In this document: positions 6,721-13,463 of the stretch, one piece after another
Layout: each line of letters starts with the position of its first letter
How positions within the stretch are numbered: the first letter of the stretch is position 1
Virus record (IMG/VR): IMGVR_UViG_3300007535_000003
Location: 33,238-97,237 of that record
DNA length: 64,000 bases
DNA from: a virus
Reading direction: 5' to 3' (one strand)
Position numbers and translations under genes: made by a program
Notes under the pieces: generated by a model
The model's database searches: none
What the model was told of the DNA's origin: nothing
Seen by the model: the letters and a program-made list of their open reading frames with translations, nothing else

Positions 6721-7341
6721 ATGAAAAAAAACTTTAACAAAGAAATAGACATACTTAGACAGCTTCTCATATATAAGGAAAACTGTCAGTACGAAATGAG
6801 CTTAAGACAGCCGATAGGTGACGGACCTATGGCGCTTGTAAGTAGAGCCAGGTATGTTACAGGGTATATGTCTACAAGGTGGTTTGATCTATTTGACATA
6901 TACAAAGAGTTACAACTAACAGTTGGTTGGAATTTAAGTGATTTATTAAGTAAAAGCATAATTGACTTAGGATGTGGAACAGGATTACTTGTAGACTTAT
7001 TCAGCATAATATTTAAGAAAACTTATGGAATAGAAGCTGATTGGAATCTTTGTAAGATAGCTACAATAATGAGGCCTCATCTAGAAATATACAATGGATA
7101 TGTACAGGAAAGAGTAGACTTAATACTCAGGTTAGATCCTGACATTATTTATGCTTTTAATATCACAGGTGAACCAAGAGAAACATTTGATGAGTTATTC
7201 AGGAAGATGCGCAAGGGACAAGTATTTGTACATCTAGGGGGCTCAACAGAGATAGAAGAGTTAATAGATGAACACAAGTTTAATACATCTAACAAAGAGG
7301 AAGATAGGCAATCAGCCAGAGTACTGATAGCTATTAAATAA
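6721..7341 (+). CDS. Class I SAM-dependent methyltransferase, 206 aa
   Basis: Probably transfers a methyl group from S-adenosylmethionine; the substrate cannot be told. Motif I is clear at residues 80-93 (SIIDLGCGTGLLVD), followed by an acidic residue at the end of strand 2 (YGIEADW), as in Rossmann-type methyltransferases. No DPPY-type motif was seen, so a base-modifying N6/N4 enzyme is less likely. ATG at 6721 has the AAACCACAAAAA leader 14-25 bases upstream. Confidence 0.75.
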   Translation: MKKNFNKEIDILRQLLIYKENCQYEMSLRQPIGDGPMALVSRARYVTGYMSTRWFDLFDIYKELQLTVGWNLSDLLSKSIIDLGCGTGLLVDLFSIIFKKTYGIEADWNLCKIATIMRPHLEIYNGYVQERVDLILRLDPDIIYAFNITGEPRETFDELFRKMRKGQVFVHLGGSTEIEELIDEHKFNTSNKEEDRQSARVLIAIK

Positions 7342-7359
7342 AACCACAAAATTAAAAAT

Positions 7360-7488
7360 ATGGATTGGGAACAATCAAGAGACGAAGATAGAGAATTTGA
7401 TCCTAATGATGGACAAGATATCTACGGATGCATACTAGGAGCAATTATGTGGATAGCACTAATAGCACTAGCGATTTTCTGTAGATAA
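7360..7488 (+). CDS. Small single-pass membrane protein, 42 aa
   Basis: ATG at 7360 after the AAACCACAAAA leader; TAA stop. The acidic N-terminal half (DWEQSRDEDREFDPNDG) is followed by one hydrophobic helix (YGCILGAIMWIALIALAIF). Another AAACCACAAAAA leader follows directly after the stop. Function unknown. Confidence 0.6.
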   Translation: MDWEQSRDEDREFDPNDGQDIYGCILGAIMWIALIALAIFCR

Positions 7489-7518
7489 ACCACAAAAATG
7501 AAATTGTTAAAAATATAG

Positions 7519-7602
7519 AGAGATCTTGGAGCCCAATCAGGGCTATCGGCGACGACACGGTGGTAACCAGCCCATACAGCAGTCGTACTTCAGGTCTCCC
7601 TA
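7519..7602 (+). ncRNA. Structured segment of unknown kind ahead of the tRNA genes
   Basis: GAGATCT (7520-7526) can pair with AGGTCTC (7592-7598), and between them GCCC/GGGC and ACGAC/GTCGT stems are possible. Overall size and closing stem resemble a tRNA, but no T-arm (GGTTCGA) and no anticodon arm could be placed. It may be a decayed tRNA or another small RNA. Confidence 0.3.
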
Positions 7603-7608
7603 ACTTAT

Positions 7609-7728
7609 GGTCCGTTCGTCTAGTGGTAGGACGCCGAGCTGTTAATACTTTATACATGCACTAGCTATGTTAGAGTATCAACCATGGTTTGCCCCACGGA
7701 AACGGAGGTTCGACTCCTCCACGGACTG
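7609..7728 (+). tRNA. tRNA-Asn(GTT)-like gene interrupted by about 50 nt
   Basis: The acceptor stem (GGTCCGT with ACGGACT), the D-arm (GTCTAGTGGTAGGAC) and the T-arm (GGAGG-TTCGACT-CCTCC) are all good. After the 5' anticodon stem CCGAG the canonical Asn loop CTGTTAA follows, but the 3' anticodon strand does not come next. About 50 bases intervene before CACGG, which pairs with CCGAG except for one A-A mismatch. GTTAATACT (7641-7649) and AGTATCAAC (7674-7682) can form a hairpin across most of the insert. This could be a small intron or an inactivating insertion. Confidence 0.6.
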
Positions 7729-7733
7729 CTGTT

Positions 7734-7926
7734 AGCCATATAGCTCAAAAGTGTTACACTCAAGTTCCTAGGAATCGGCTGTAACCCCCAAGGATATGCA
7801 GAGGAGAATGGAACTTATTTGGACTTAAAATCCAATCCATTCTAGGCCACCTCACGCAGAGTCCGAGTAGCGGAAGAGCCCCTAATAAATTATAGGGAGA
7901 TCTGGGTTCGAGTCCCAGTATGGCTA
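7734..7926 (+). tRNA. tRNA-like gene with a large structured insert
   Basis: The acceptor strands AGCCATA (7734-7740) and TATGGCT (7919-7925) pair fully, and the T-arm CTGGG-TTCGAGT-CCCAG (7902-7918) is canonical. GCTC (7743-7746) pairs with GAGC (7876-7879) as a D-stem, leaving about 120 extra bases in the D-loop. The insert contains a perfect Leu(TAA)-type anticodon arm, TTGGA-CTTAAAA-TCCAA. CCCTA / TAGGG just before the T-arm is either the anticodon stem with an unusual 8-base loop or the long variable arm of a tRNA-Leu. Amino-acid identity is therefore open, with Leu favoured. Confidence 0.5.
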
Positions 7927-7961
7927 CTATTTTTATTTACAAACCACAAAAATTAAATATT

Positions 7962-8129
7962 ATGTCAGCATTAATTGCATTCCTTGTAACAATGGCATTC
8001 CTAAGTTTAATGGGCTATGCCTTATTACCTTACGGGACTAAGGAGGAAGCCTCAACGAGAAAAGTAGTAGGTATTGTAGCAATTTTAGCTACAGTAGTAA
8101 TACTAATATTAACTTTAATAATATCCTAA
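7962..8129 (+). CDS. Two-pass membrane protein, 55 aa
   Basis: The start at 7962 is chosen because the AAACCACAAAAA leader lies just upstream and the longer frame would run into the tRNA-like gene. Two hydrophobic helices, residues 2-24 (ALIAFLVTMAFLSLMGYALL) and 36-55 (VVGIVAILATVVILILTLII), flank a short charged loop. Function unknown. Confidence 0.6.
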   Translation: MSALIAFLVTMAFLSLMGYALLPYGTKEEASTRKVVGIVAILATVVILILTLIIS

Positions 8130-8132
8130 AGT

Positions 8133-8390
8133 ATGGAAAAACGTTATGCCCTTAACAGGGGAGACATCTTAGTCTTACTGTTAAATGGGAAGAAAAAGAC
8201 ATTTAGGGTCTTATCCTCAAAAGATAGCATGGGAAAAGACGCCGACAGTAGTAATAAGAAAGAGCCTTTGGATCTCAATATAAGTAGCGAGCTATTCAAA
8301 GAGATCGAAAAGAAACTGCCTGAAGTATTTTTTAAGAAAATCCGATGGAAATCTAACTCAGTAAGATTATTAAGCGTTAAAAGGAGCTAA
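8133..8390 (+). CDS. Hypothetical protein, 85 aa
   Basis: ATG three bases after the previous stop. The N-terminus looks like a small beta-barrel (YALNRGDILVLLLNGKKKTF), the rest is charged. Near its end it encodes RWKSNS from a 15-base stretch that is repeated at the start of the next gene. Not recognised. Confidence 0.55.
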   Translation: MEKRYALNRGDILVLLLNGKKKTFRVLSSKDSMGKDADSSNKKEPLDLNISSELFKEIEKKLPEVFFKKIRWKSNSVRLLSVKRS

Positions 8391-8393
8391 GAC

Positions 8394-8837
8394 ATGTGGA
8401 AATCTAACTCAAAGCAAAGCAAAGACAAAATAAGTAAGGGCAGTTTAGTAATTATTGACATGCCCGACTTTATTGGAGAATATGTACCTTCAATAAGTAA
8501 GGTAGCGTGTAGCTACAAAGAAAAGATGCTACATTTCTCTAATGTTAGCAATGCTTTTGGTAGCTTATTTGGTGAAGAACACCATTTAATAGAAGTACCA
8601 AGAGCAGTCATACTCTATAACAAGACACATTTTCTTAAGAGTGTATTAGAGCTATCTGAAGCATATAAAGAAGATAGCTTAGATTCTTTATTCTTTTACG
8701 GTCGTAAAATAGTACTACCAGTCCATGAGGGATACTTAATGCCGGTAAGTAAAATAAAGGATCCACACAAAAGAGGACTATGTTATAGAGAATGGGAAAT
8801 GTTAAAGACTAAGGGATATAGTAACCTTATAACCTAA
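8394..8837 (+). CDS. Hypothetical protein, 147 aa
   Basis: ATG three bases after the previous stop, TAA at the end. Mixed alpha/beta with an early strand pattern (KGSLVIIDMPDFIGEYV). It begins MWKSNSK, repeating the WKSNS of the previous protein's end, which suggests a local duplication. It is the last coding gene before the permuted tmRNA locus. Not recognised. Confidence 0.6.
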   Translation: MWKSNSKQSKDKISKGSLVIIDMPDFIGEYVPSISKVACSYKEKMLHFSNVSNAFGSLFGEEHHLIEVPRAVILYNKTHFLKSVLELSEAYKEDSLDSLFFYGRKIVLPVHEGYLMPVSKIKDPHKRGLCYREWEMLKTKGYSNLIT

Positions 8838-8898
8838 CTTAACTAACAAACGATTTACTTACGCTGCTAGCTAGGGCTTTAGCGGACTCGGGTTCGAT

Positions 8899-9519
8899 CA
8901 AAAGGTCGAAGTTAAACTGGGTGAATTCAGGGAAACCTAAGTCACAATGATAAGGCAACCCTGAGCCAAGCCCTTAAGAGGGAAGGTGCAGAGACTACCT
9001 GAATACAGGCTAGAGCGCCCAGCACTTAAAAGTGAAGAGATAGTCCGATACTCCTGAGAAATTAGGAGAAGAAGCGAGATGTAAATTCTTGACGTTTTGA
9101 TAAGGTTTCTTTTGTATATTTACCATTACGAGGTGTTATACTCTTCAATTCGTTAAGTATCATATCTATACGTCTACGCTTCTTGGGATGTCTGGAATTT
9201 ATGTAAGATAGTACGTTTATACATTTAGGTAAATAAGTATACCTCAGCTCATAATTAGTAAAATCACCTGATTTTTTAGTACAAATGAATCCATTATGAC
9301 CTGTTTCAAGTTTAATAAATTTTTCTATTTCCACAAGTAGGTCATATTCGTTATTACTAAAAGAAATAACAGGTGATCTTTCGCAATTCTTATGTAAACG
9401 TAAAAATGTTATCGTGCCGTCAGCATCAAAGAAACCTGTAATATATTCCCAACCCATATTTTTATTGAATATACGGACGCAGGTTTGAAATGTTACTGTT
9501 CCAGATGTTTTAACTATTG
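8899..9519 (+). mobile_element. Group I intron in the tmRNA T-loop
   Basis: A 621-nt self-splicing intron. The P1 helix is visible: exon TTCGAT (8893-8898) pairs with GTCGAA just inside the intron, with the standard U-G pair at the splice site. Core segments follow in order: GTGAATTCAGGGAAACC (P), CCTGAGCCAAGC (Q), GTGCAGAGACTA (R) and GAGATAGTCC (S). R and S form P7. The last base is G9519, as expected for group I. The homing endonuclease gene lies after S, on the other strand. Exact ends are set by restoring the T-loop. Confidence 0.85.
9062..9457 (-). CDS. LAGLIDADG homing endonuclease, 131 aa, antisense inside the intron
   Basis: Makes a double-strand cut at the intron-less allele so that the intron is copied in. 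The motif YITGFFDADGTI lies at residues 5-16; only one LAGLIDADG motif is present, so it should act as a homodimer. The later IDMILNELKSITPRNGKYT part resembles other single-motif enzymes. The length suits the family. The gene runs opposite to the tmRNA and intron, so it must have its own minus-strand promoter and cannot be made from the intron transcript. Confidence 0.85.
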   Translation of the reverse strand: MGWEYITGFFDADGTITFLRLHKNCERSPVISFSNNEYDLLVEIEKFIKLETGHNGFICTKKSGDFTNYELRYTYLPKCINVLSYINSRHPKKRRRIDMILNELKSITPRNGKYTKETLSKRQEFTSRFFS

Positions 9520-9552
9520 TCCCGAAGGCTCCACTTATCTAAACACTGTATT

Positions 9553-9693
9553 ATGAAAGCATTAAAACTACCACGGAAGGAGAAAAAGAGACGTAAGAAG
9601 GAGATACAAAAGTATCTAAGAAATGTTCTTAAGGTAGAAGCTAATACTAAAAACATCCGATTATCGGAAATAGGATACAGGCTAGTAAAATAG
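9553..9693 (+). CDS. Small very basic protein, 46 aa, inside the tmRNA spacer
   Basis: ATG at 9553, TAG stop. It begins MKALKLPRKEKKRRKKEIQK and is nearly half Lys/Arg in its first 20 residues, ending LSEIGYRLVK. It lies between the acceptor and coding pieces of the permuted tmRNA, where normally only a processed spacer is found. It could bind RNA, but that is inferred from charge only. Confidence 0.45.
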   Translation: MKALKLPRKEKKRRKKEIQKYLRNVLKVEANTKNIRLSEIGYRLVK

Positions 9694-9812
9694 CCCGTTG
9701 CCAATGATAGCAGTAGGGCAGGTGAGGAGAAAATATTATAATTTCACGGAGGTTGGTAACTCAGGTAGCCCCTGGGGTGTAACCTGCCCTTTGTTTTCAA
9801 CGTTAAAAATAT

Positions 9813-9958
9813 GGGGCCTAATTGGTTTTGACGTTATGGTACCCAGTTAGCACGAAAGGTGTAAGTAATTTTTAAATGGCGAATCTGAAATGATGCAATT
9901 GCTTAGAGCAGCTGCTTAATCGGTGAGTCTTGGGGGACATTAATAGTCCCCCTTTTTC
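9813..9958 (+). ncRNA. ssrA: Permuted tmRNA, coding piece with tag reading frame
   Basis: This piece starts with the 5' acceptor strand GGGGCCT (9813-9819), then AATTGGTTTTGACG, the D-loop-like part typical of tmRNA 5' ends. CCCAGTTAGC (9842-9851) pairs with the acceptor piece. The tag frame ends GCA GCT GCT TAA; read back to the Bacteroidetes-like GGC GAA start it gives GESEMMQLLRAAA. Known Bacteroidetes tags also begin GE and end in AA but are shorter. The piece closes with a terminator at 9932-9958. tmRNA rescues stalled ribosomes and tags the product for proteolysis. Confidence 0.85.
9932..9958 (+). terminator. Rho-independent terminator of the tmRNA locus
   Basis: GGGGGAC (9932-9938) pairs with GTCCCCC (9946-9952), loop ATTAATA, followed by five T. 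It ends the tmRNA precursor before the next coding gene. Confidence 0.9.
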
Positions 9959-9982
9959 TTTAACCATTAAAACTAACCAAAC

Positions 9983-10531
9983 ATGGATAACTTATTTAGG
10001 AAGACACTACTCCAAGATCTTAAAGATCAATATTTGGAGTTACGGAAAGACTTCTTTAGGGCTAAAAAAAGAGGCAACAAAAGGGAAGCAAATTCCCTGC
10101 GAGAACAGCTTTCAACACTTTCCGCCTTAATCGGAGAAATTGAGAATATGGAAAAGAAGAAAGCATCATCCAGCTTTGAAGGAGACAAAAAGTACTTAAG
10201 GAAATACTTATTTGATACACTAACTGCTTCTTTGACTGAATCCAAAGATAGTCGTAAAGGTAGACTTTTCAGAGATAAGTGTATCAACGAAGTTGCAACT
10301 ATAACGAAAGCTTCTCATAAGCACTTGTTTGAAGAAGATGATAAGTTAAGTCCAGAAGAGGCGTATAATATCATTAATACGCTTAGTAAGTTTGGTATGA
10401 AGGAATTCAGGGAAAGAATCAGTGAAGCAAGAAAAGACGACAGGGGTAGAGACAGAATTGTCAAGTTTGTCTTTTCAAATTCACCTGAAGATCGAAATAA
10501 AATCGATATGGTGATTAAGAAAGTTCTATAA
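9983..10531 (+). CDS. Hypothetical helical protein, 182 aa
   Basis: ATG at 9983, TAA stop. Strongly charged and helical throughout; residues 8-55 (LLQDLKDQYLELRKDFFRAK and on) look like a coiled coil. No enzyme motif and no membrane helix. It starts a three-gene group (9983-12151) between the tmRNA and the large RNA candidate. Not recognised. Confidence 0.7.
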   Translation: MDNLFRKTLLQDLKDQYLELRKDFFRAKKRGNKREANSLREQLSTLSALIGEIENMEKKKASSSFEGDKKYLRKYLFDTLTASLTESKDSRKGRLFRDKCINEVATITKASHKHLFEEDDKLSPEEAYNIINTLSKFGMKEFRERISEARKDDRGRDRIVKFVFSNSPEDRNKIDMVIKKVL

Positions 10532-10552
10532 ACCCTGAAAAAACCGATTAAA

Positions 10553-11611
10553 ATGAACAAATACAATGCTTCTGCATCGGAATTATTTGATGCAGCCGAA
10601 TACTTTTACAAAATGGCTGTCCGTTTTGAAGACAGGTATTGGAATCATGGCAACAACCAAAGTGATATGAGTGCCATGCATATGTACAAACTGAAAGCTG
10701 CTGAAGCTGAAAGCTACGCTGAATTGCTTATTCAAGAGGGGTTAAGCAATACCCTAGGATTTGGTCCTGAATGGATTAAAAAGAATTTTGTAGCTCTTAA
10801 TCCAGCTAATATTAAAAGTGAGGTAAGTAAAGCTAAAGAAGCTGGTAAAAGTGAAATCCCTAATGCTGAAATAGTTAATGATGAAGCTGAATTCATTAGC
10901 AAAAAAGTAGGTATGAAATTACGGGAAGAAGAAGCAGCTGTACTTAGCAAAAAAAGGCAAATACGTGAAAGTGAACCTCCATTTGTAACTAGCTTACGTT
11001 CTGAAATTATAGAACTACTTGAAAAAGGTCTAAGGGGCGAATTGGTTACATTATTAACTAAGTTCCATTTTAGGGATGTTGAATATCCTGCAGAAAGAGC
11101 TTACAGGTTTATCAACTTAGTTAAAGAGCAATTCAATATATTAGAACCCTCAAGTTCTTTAAAAGAAGCTAAAACAGCCAGAAGGGTAGCTGAACTAAAA
11201 ACTCAGCTGCTTAATAAAAAGAGAAGAGAATTCAGGAAAAAGTACACTAAAAAGCATGGTAAATTGCCTAAGCCCGAATTACTCAATGCTATACAACTAA
11301 GCGATCAGGAAATAGCTCCTTTAGTTGAAAAAGCTAATAAATGGGGCACAGAAAAGATACCTGTAAATACCTATGTTTATGCTAGATACACGGTACATAA
11401 TTGTAATGGTGTAGATGTAGAAGAGGGCTATGCCAAAAGACATAAGAATAAGCCTAATGAGCTATGGCATAGCAATAGGTTTGTATGCTTCTTAAGTGAT
11501 GTAGAGAAGTGGAGACCTATCTACGATATCATTCACAACAAAGAAAGGGAGATGAAGTGGTATTTCAATAACAACCCTGTATCAGGCAAATATCAAAGAA
11601 ATAAAGTTTAA
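10553..11611 (+). CDS. Hypothetical protein, 352 aa
   Basis: ATG at 10553, TAA stop. The N-terminus is helical and Ala-rich with TPR-like spacing (ASELFDAAEYFYKMAVRF). The middle is a long charged helical region with a basic stretch (LLNKKRREFRKKYTKKHGK). The C-terminus looks globular, with Trp and aromatic residues (DVEEGYAKRHKNKPNELWHS). No known domain was recognised. Confidence 0.7.
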   Translation: MNKYNASASELFDAAEYFYKMAVRFEDRYWNHGNNQSDMSAMHMYKLKAAEAESYAELLIQEGLSNTLGFGPEWIKKNFVALNPANIKSEVSKAKEAGKSEIPNAEIVNDEAEFISKKVGMKLREEEAAVLSKKRQIRESEPPFVTSLRSEIIELLEKGLRGELVTLLTKFHFRDVEYPAERAYRFINLVKEQFNILEPSSSLKEAKTARRVAELKTQLLNKKRREFRKKYTKKHGKLPKPELLNAIQLSDQEIAPLVEKANKWGTEKIPVNTYVYARYTVHNCNGVDVEEGYAKRHKNKPNELWHSNRFVCFLSDVEKWRPIYDIIHNKEREMKWYFNNNPVSGKYQRNKV

Positions 11612-11626
11612 CCTAAGTAACATATT

Positions 11627-12151
11627 ATGTCAAAAAGTAAAAAAGAAAGAAACACTTCACACGACGCAATAGAGTTAATACTCGTAAGCGTGCGTATCAA
11701 CGAGCTCAGGAGCTTAAGGTTACGGTTATTTAACGACATTTATTTAATACGTTCAACCTGTCAAAACTCCAAGTTTACAAGAGCTTCTAGTACTATCAAC
11801 AATATGAGTTTACTCATAAGCGAGATAGATGCTAGAAGAAAAAGCTTAACAAGGAGAAGTAGATCCTTGATGGTAAGAATGATTAAGCTAACCAATAAAA
11901 CATTTCAAGAAAAACCATCAGAGCTAGTGCCCTTACACAATAAAGATATTGAAACTGGGTATGTAGAACTGACGGAAGTAACTGAACAAGGTGAACTTAT
12001 ACCCCATTTACTACTACTTGATAGTGGTAAAATAGAACCAGCTAACAATGTAAGAGCTAAACAGATCATGGCAAGAGGTCCCAGCTATACCGGGTTCACC
12101 TTCGATAAAATAAAAGCCTTGGCTATAATGTCTGAAACCTGGCCAAGGTAG
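11627..12151 (+). CDS. Hypothetical basic protein, 174 aa
   Basis: ATG at 11627, TAG stop. The first 100 residues are basic, Arg/Ser-rich and helical (ISEIDARRKSLTRRSRSLMV). The last 70 look beta-rich (TGYVELTEVTEQGELIPHLL). It lies directly before the large RNA candidate. The basic character suits RNA or DNA binding, but nothing specific is seen. Confidence 0.65.
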   Translation: MSKSKKERNTSHDAIELILVSVRINELRSLRLRLFNDIYLIRSTCQNSKFTRASSTINNMSLLISEIDARRKSLTRRSRSLMVRMIKLTNKTFQEKPSELVPLHNKDIETGYVELTEVTEQGELIPHLLLLDSGKIEPANNVRAKQIMARGPSYTGFTFDKIKALAIMSETWPR

Positions 12152-13450
12152 CACATAATATTTTTTGTGGTTTGAGTCGATTTAGGTGCGAGCCTATTTC
12201 GGCTTCAATTTTTGTAGCAGTTCTTGAGAGAACCTTCACCCTACCGCCTTTGGATTCGGCAATGTTGGGAATACCAAGGACAATGCCTACTACCTATTAG
12301 CTACTCAATATCTACAAAACTACTCTCCTTATGAAGTATCCTAGGAAGATGGGTTCCAATTATTGATTTAAGCGCACTCTGAGGAACTGGCAGACCCGAT
12401 GGATACATTAAGGTAAATAGGTCTAACGCAACCCATGGTCAAATCCGTACTCTTAAGTGTGTGGGTATTACCCTTAAGAGCTTATGCATGCTCGCACTTC
12501 CCTTTACGAAAAGGTTGAACTAAGAAGTAACTGAATACGGGGCTGTATATACTGTATACAGTGGGGCTGGAAACACCAGAAGACTACGATGATGCTACCT
12601 AGTAAATAGGCCAAGTGAACACTTAACTTTGAATTAAGTTAGTAACGGGGGGTCCAAATTCCTTAGAGTCGTTGTATAGACCTTGAGTACCGAGTACAGA
12701 GTAGATAATTTATCCCCCAGTAAAGTGGTGTAGTTCAAGCCGCAGTAGCGAAATATGAACTGTCGTCTGTGATTTCGGCTGGGGTAAGAGGAGGAGGGAT
12801 GGATACGTGTGCTTCACCGTTTGTATGGTAAGAAGCTACATGTTATACGCCCTAGCCAAGATCTGAAGCATGAATCGTCAAGTTGGGGCTTAGGAATAAG
12901 TTTGATAAATAGCCTGCGATAGGTCGCAATCCCTATCAGTTTCAACCATCGAGTAATGTGGAGGATACATACATCAATGAGGCGGTAATGCCGCCCAGTA
13001 TCATGGTAGTGCGCTTTATAACTGATGCAGCCATTTCCAGTTATATTTGCTTGGAGCTACTTATGATGCGATACTCTGTAGGACAGAGGGTCTTTAAACT
13101 TAGCAGGTAACCGTAAGTGTGGAGAACAAAGTTAAGTCCCTAGAGTAGAACAGACCTCTAACAGTTCTACAAAATTCAAATAGTAAACAAGGGTTTACAA
13201 CGGAGCCGTTAGGCTGTTGTATAATATATACCCAAATAAATGTCAGTGTATTTCTTGCCTAACCACAGCAAGAGACTGACTAATAGTGACTATAAGAGTA
13301 TTAAGCTAAGGAGGTTGTGAGTGGATGTGGTTCATGAGGTACCAAGTGCATTTTAAAAGCTTGGGTGGATGACTTCATTGAATCATAGCTTAATATTAAG
13401 TAAGGAAATAGGACTGGGGCTTAAGAAAGTCCCAGCTCCCCAGTCCTTTT
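12152..13450 (+). ncRNA. Candidate giant structured non-coding RNA, about 1.3 kb
   Basis: No frame on either strand looks coding, and base composition is more balanced than in nearby genes. Many stems are visible: CTCTTAA / TTAAGAG enclosing GGGT / ACCC (12450-12481), CTTAA / TTAAG (12622-12638), GGCGG / CCGCC (12982-12996), CTCTGT / ACAGAG (13074-13088), GTAGAAC / GTTCTAC (13146-13171) and AGCC / GGCT inside ACAAC / GTTGT (13197-13220). A long-range 9-bp pairing joins ATTAAGCTA (13299-13307) to TAGCTTAAT (13386-13394). It ends in a strong terminator. Giant RNAs such as GOLLD and ROOL are known from phages near tRNA genes; membership in either could not be tested. Confidence 0.7.
13411..13450 (+). 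terminator. Rho-independent terminator of the large RNA
   Basis: GGACTGGGG (13411-13419) pairs perfectly with CCCCAGTCC (13438-13446), followed by TTTT. An alternative inner pairing CTGGG / CCCAG is also possible. Confidence 0.85.
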
Positions 13451-13463
13451 AAACTATTAAAAA

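Larger units (their letters stand above)
8861..9533 (+). ncRNA. ssrA: Permuted tmRNA, acceptor piece, split by a group I intron
   Basis: This is the 3' (acceptor) half of tmRNA, encoded before the 5' half. Exon 1 holds GCTAGCTAGGG (8866-8876), GGAC and the T-stem plus most of the T-loop (TCGGG-TTCGAT, ending 8898). Exon 2 (9520-9533) completes it: T-CCCGA, acceptor strand AGGCTCC (9526-9532) and discriminator A. Joined, this matches the end of bacterial tmRNA, GGACxCGGGTTCxAxTCCCGxxxGCTCCA. AGGCTCC pairs with GGGGCCT at 9813-9819 and keeps the G3-U70 pair that alanyl-tRNA synthetase needs. GCTAGCTAGGG pairs with CCCAGTTAGC (9842-9851) as helix P2. CCA is not encoded. The exact 5' end is unknown. 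Confidence 0.85.

Noticed and set aside
7445-7657. Minus-strand 70-codon frame over the tRNA region
   Set aside because: It lies antisense to the tRNA-like genes and has no protein-like pattern.
9700-9790. tRNA from the GGGCAGG / CCTGCCC stem
   Set aside because: No T-arm or anticodon arm fits between the strands; it is better seen as part of the tmRNA spacer.
13146-13171. Suppressor tRNA anticodon arm (CTCTAAC loop)
   Set aside because: The stem is 7 bp with a 12-base loop and no D- or T-arm lies at the right distance; it is a hairpin of the large RNA candidate.
12152-13450. Ribosomal RNA or rRNA fragment
   Set aside because: No conserved 16S or 23S landmark sequence (such as the GTGCCAGC region) was found, and a crAss-like phage is not expected to carry one.
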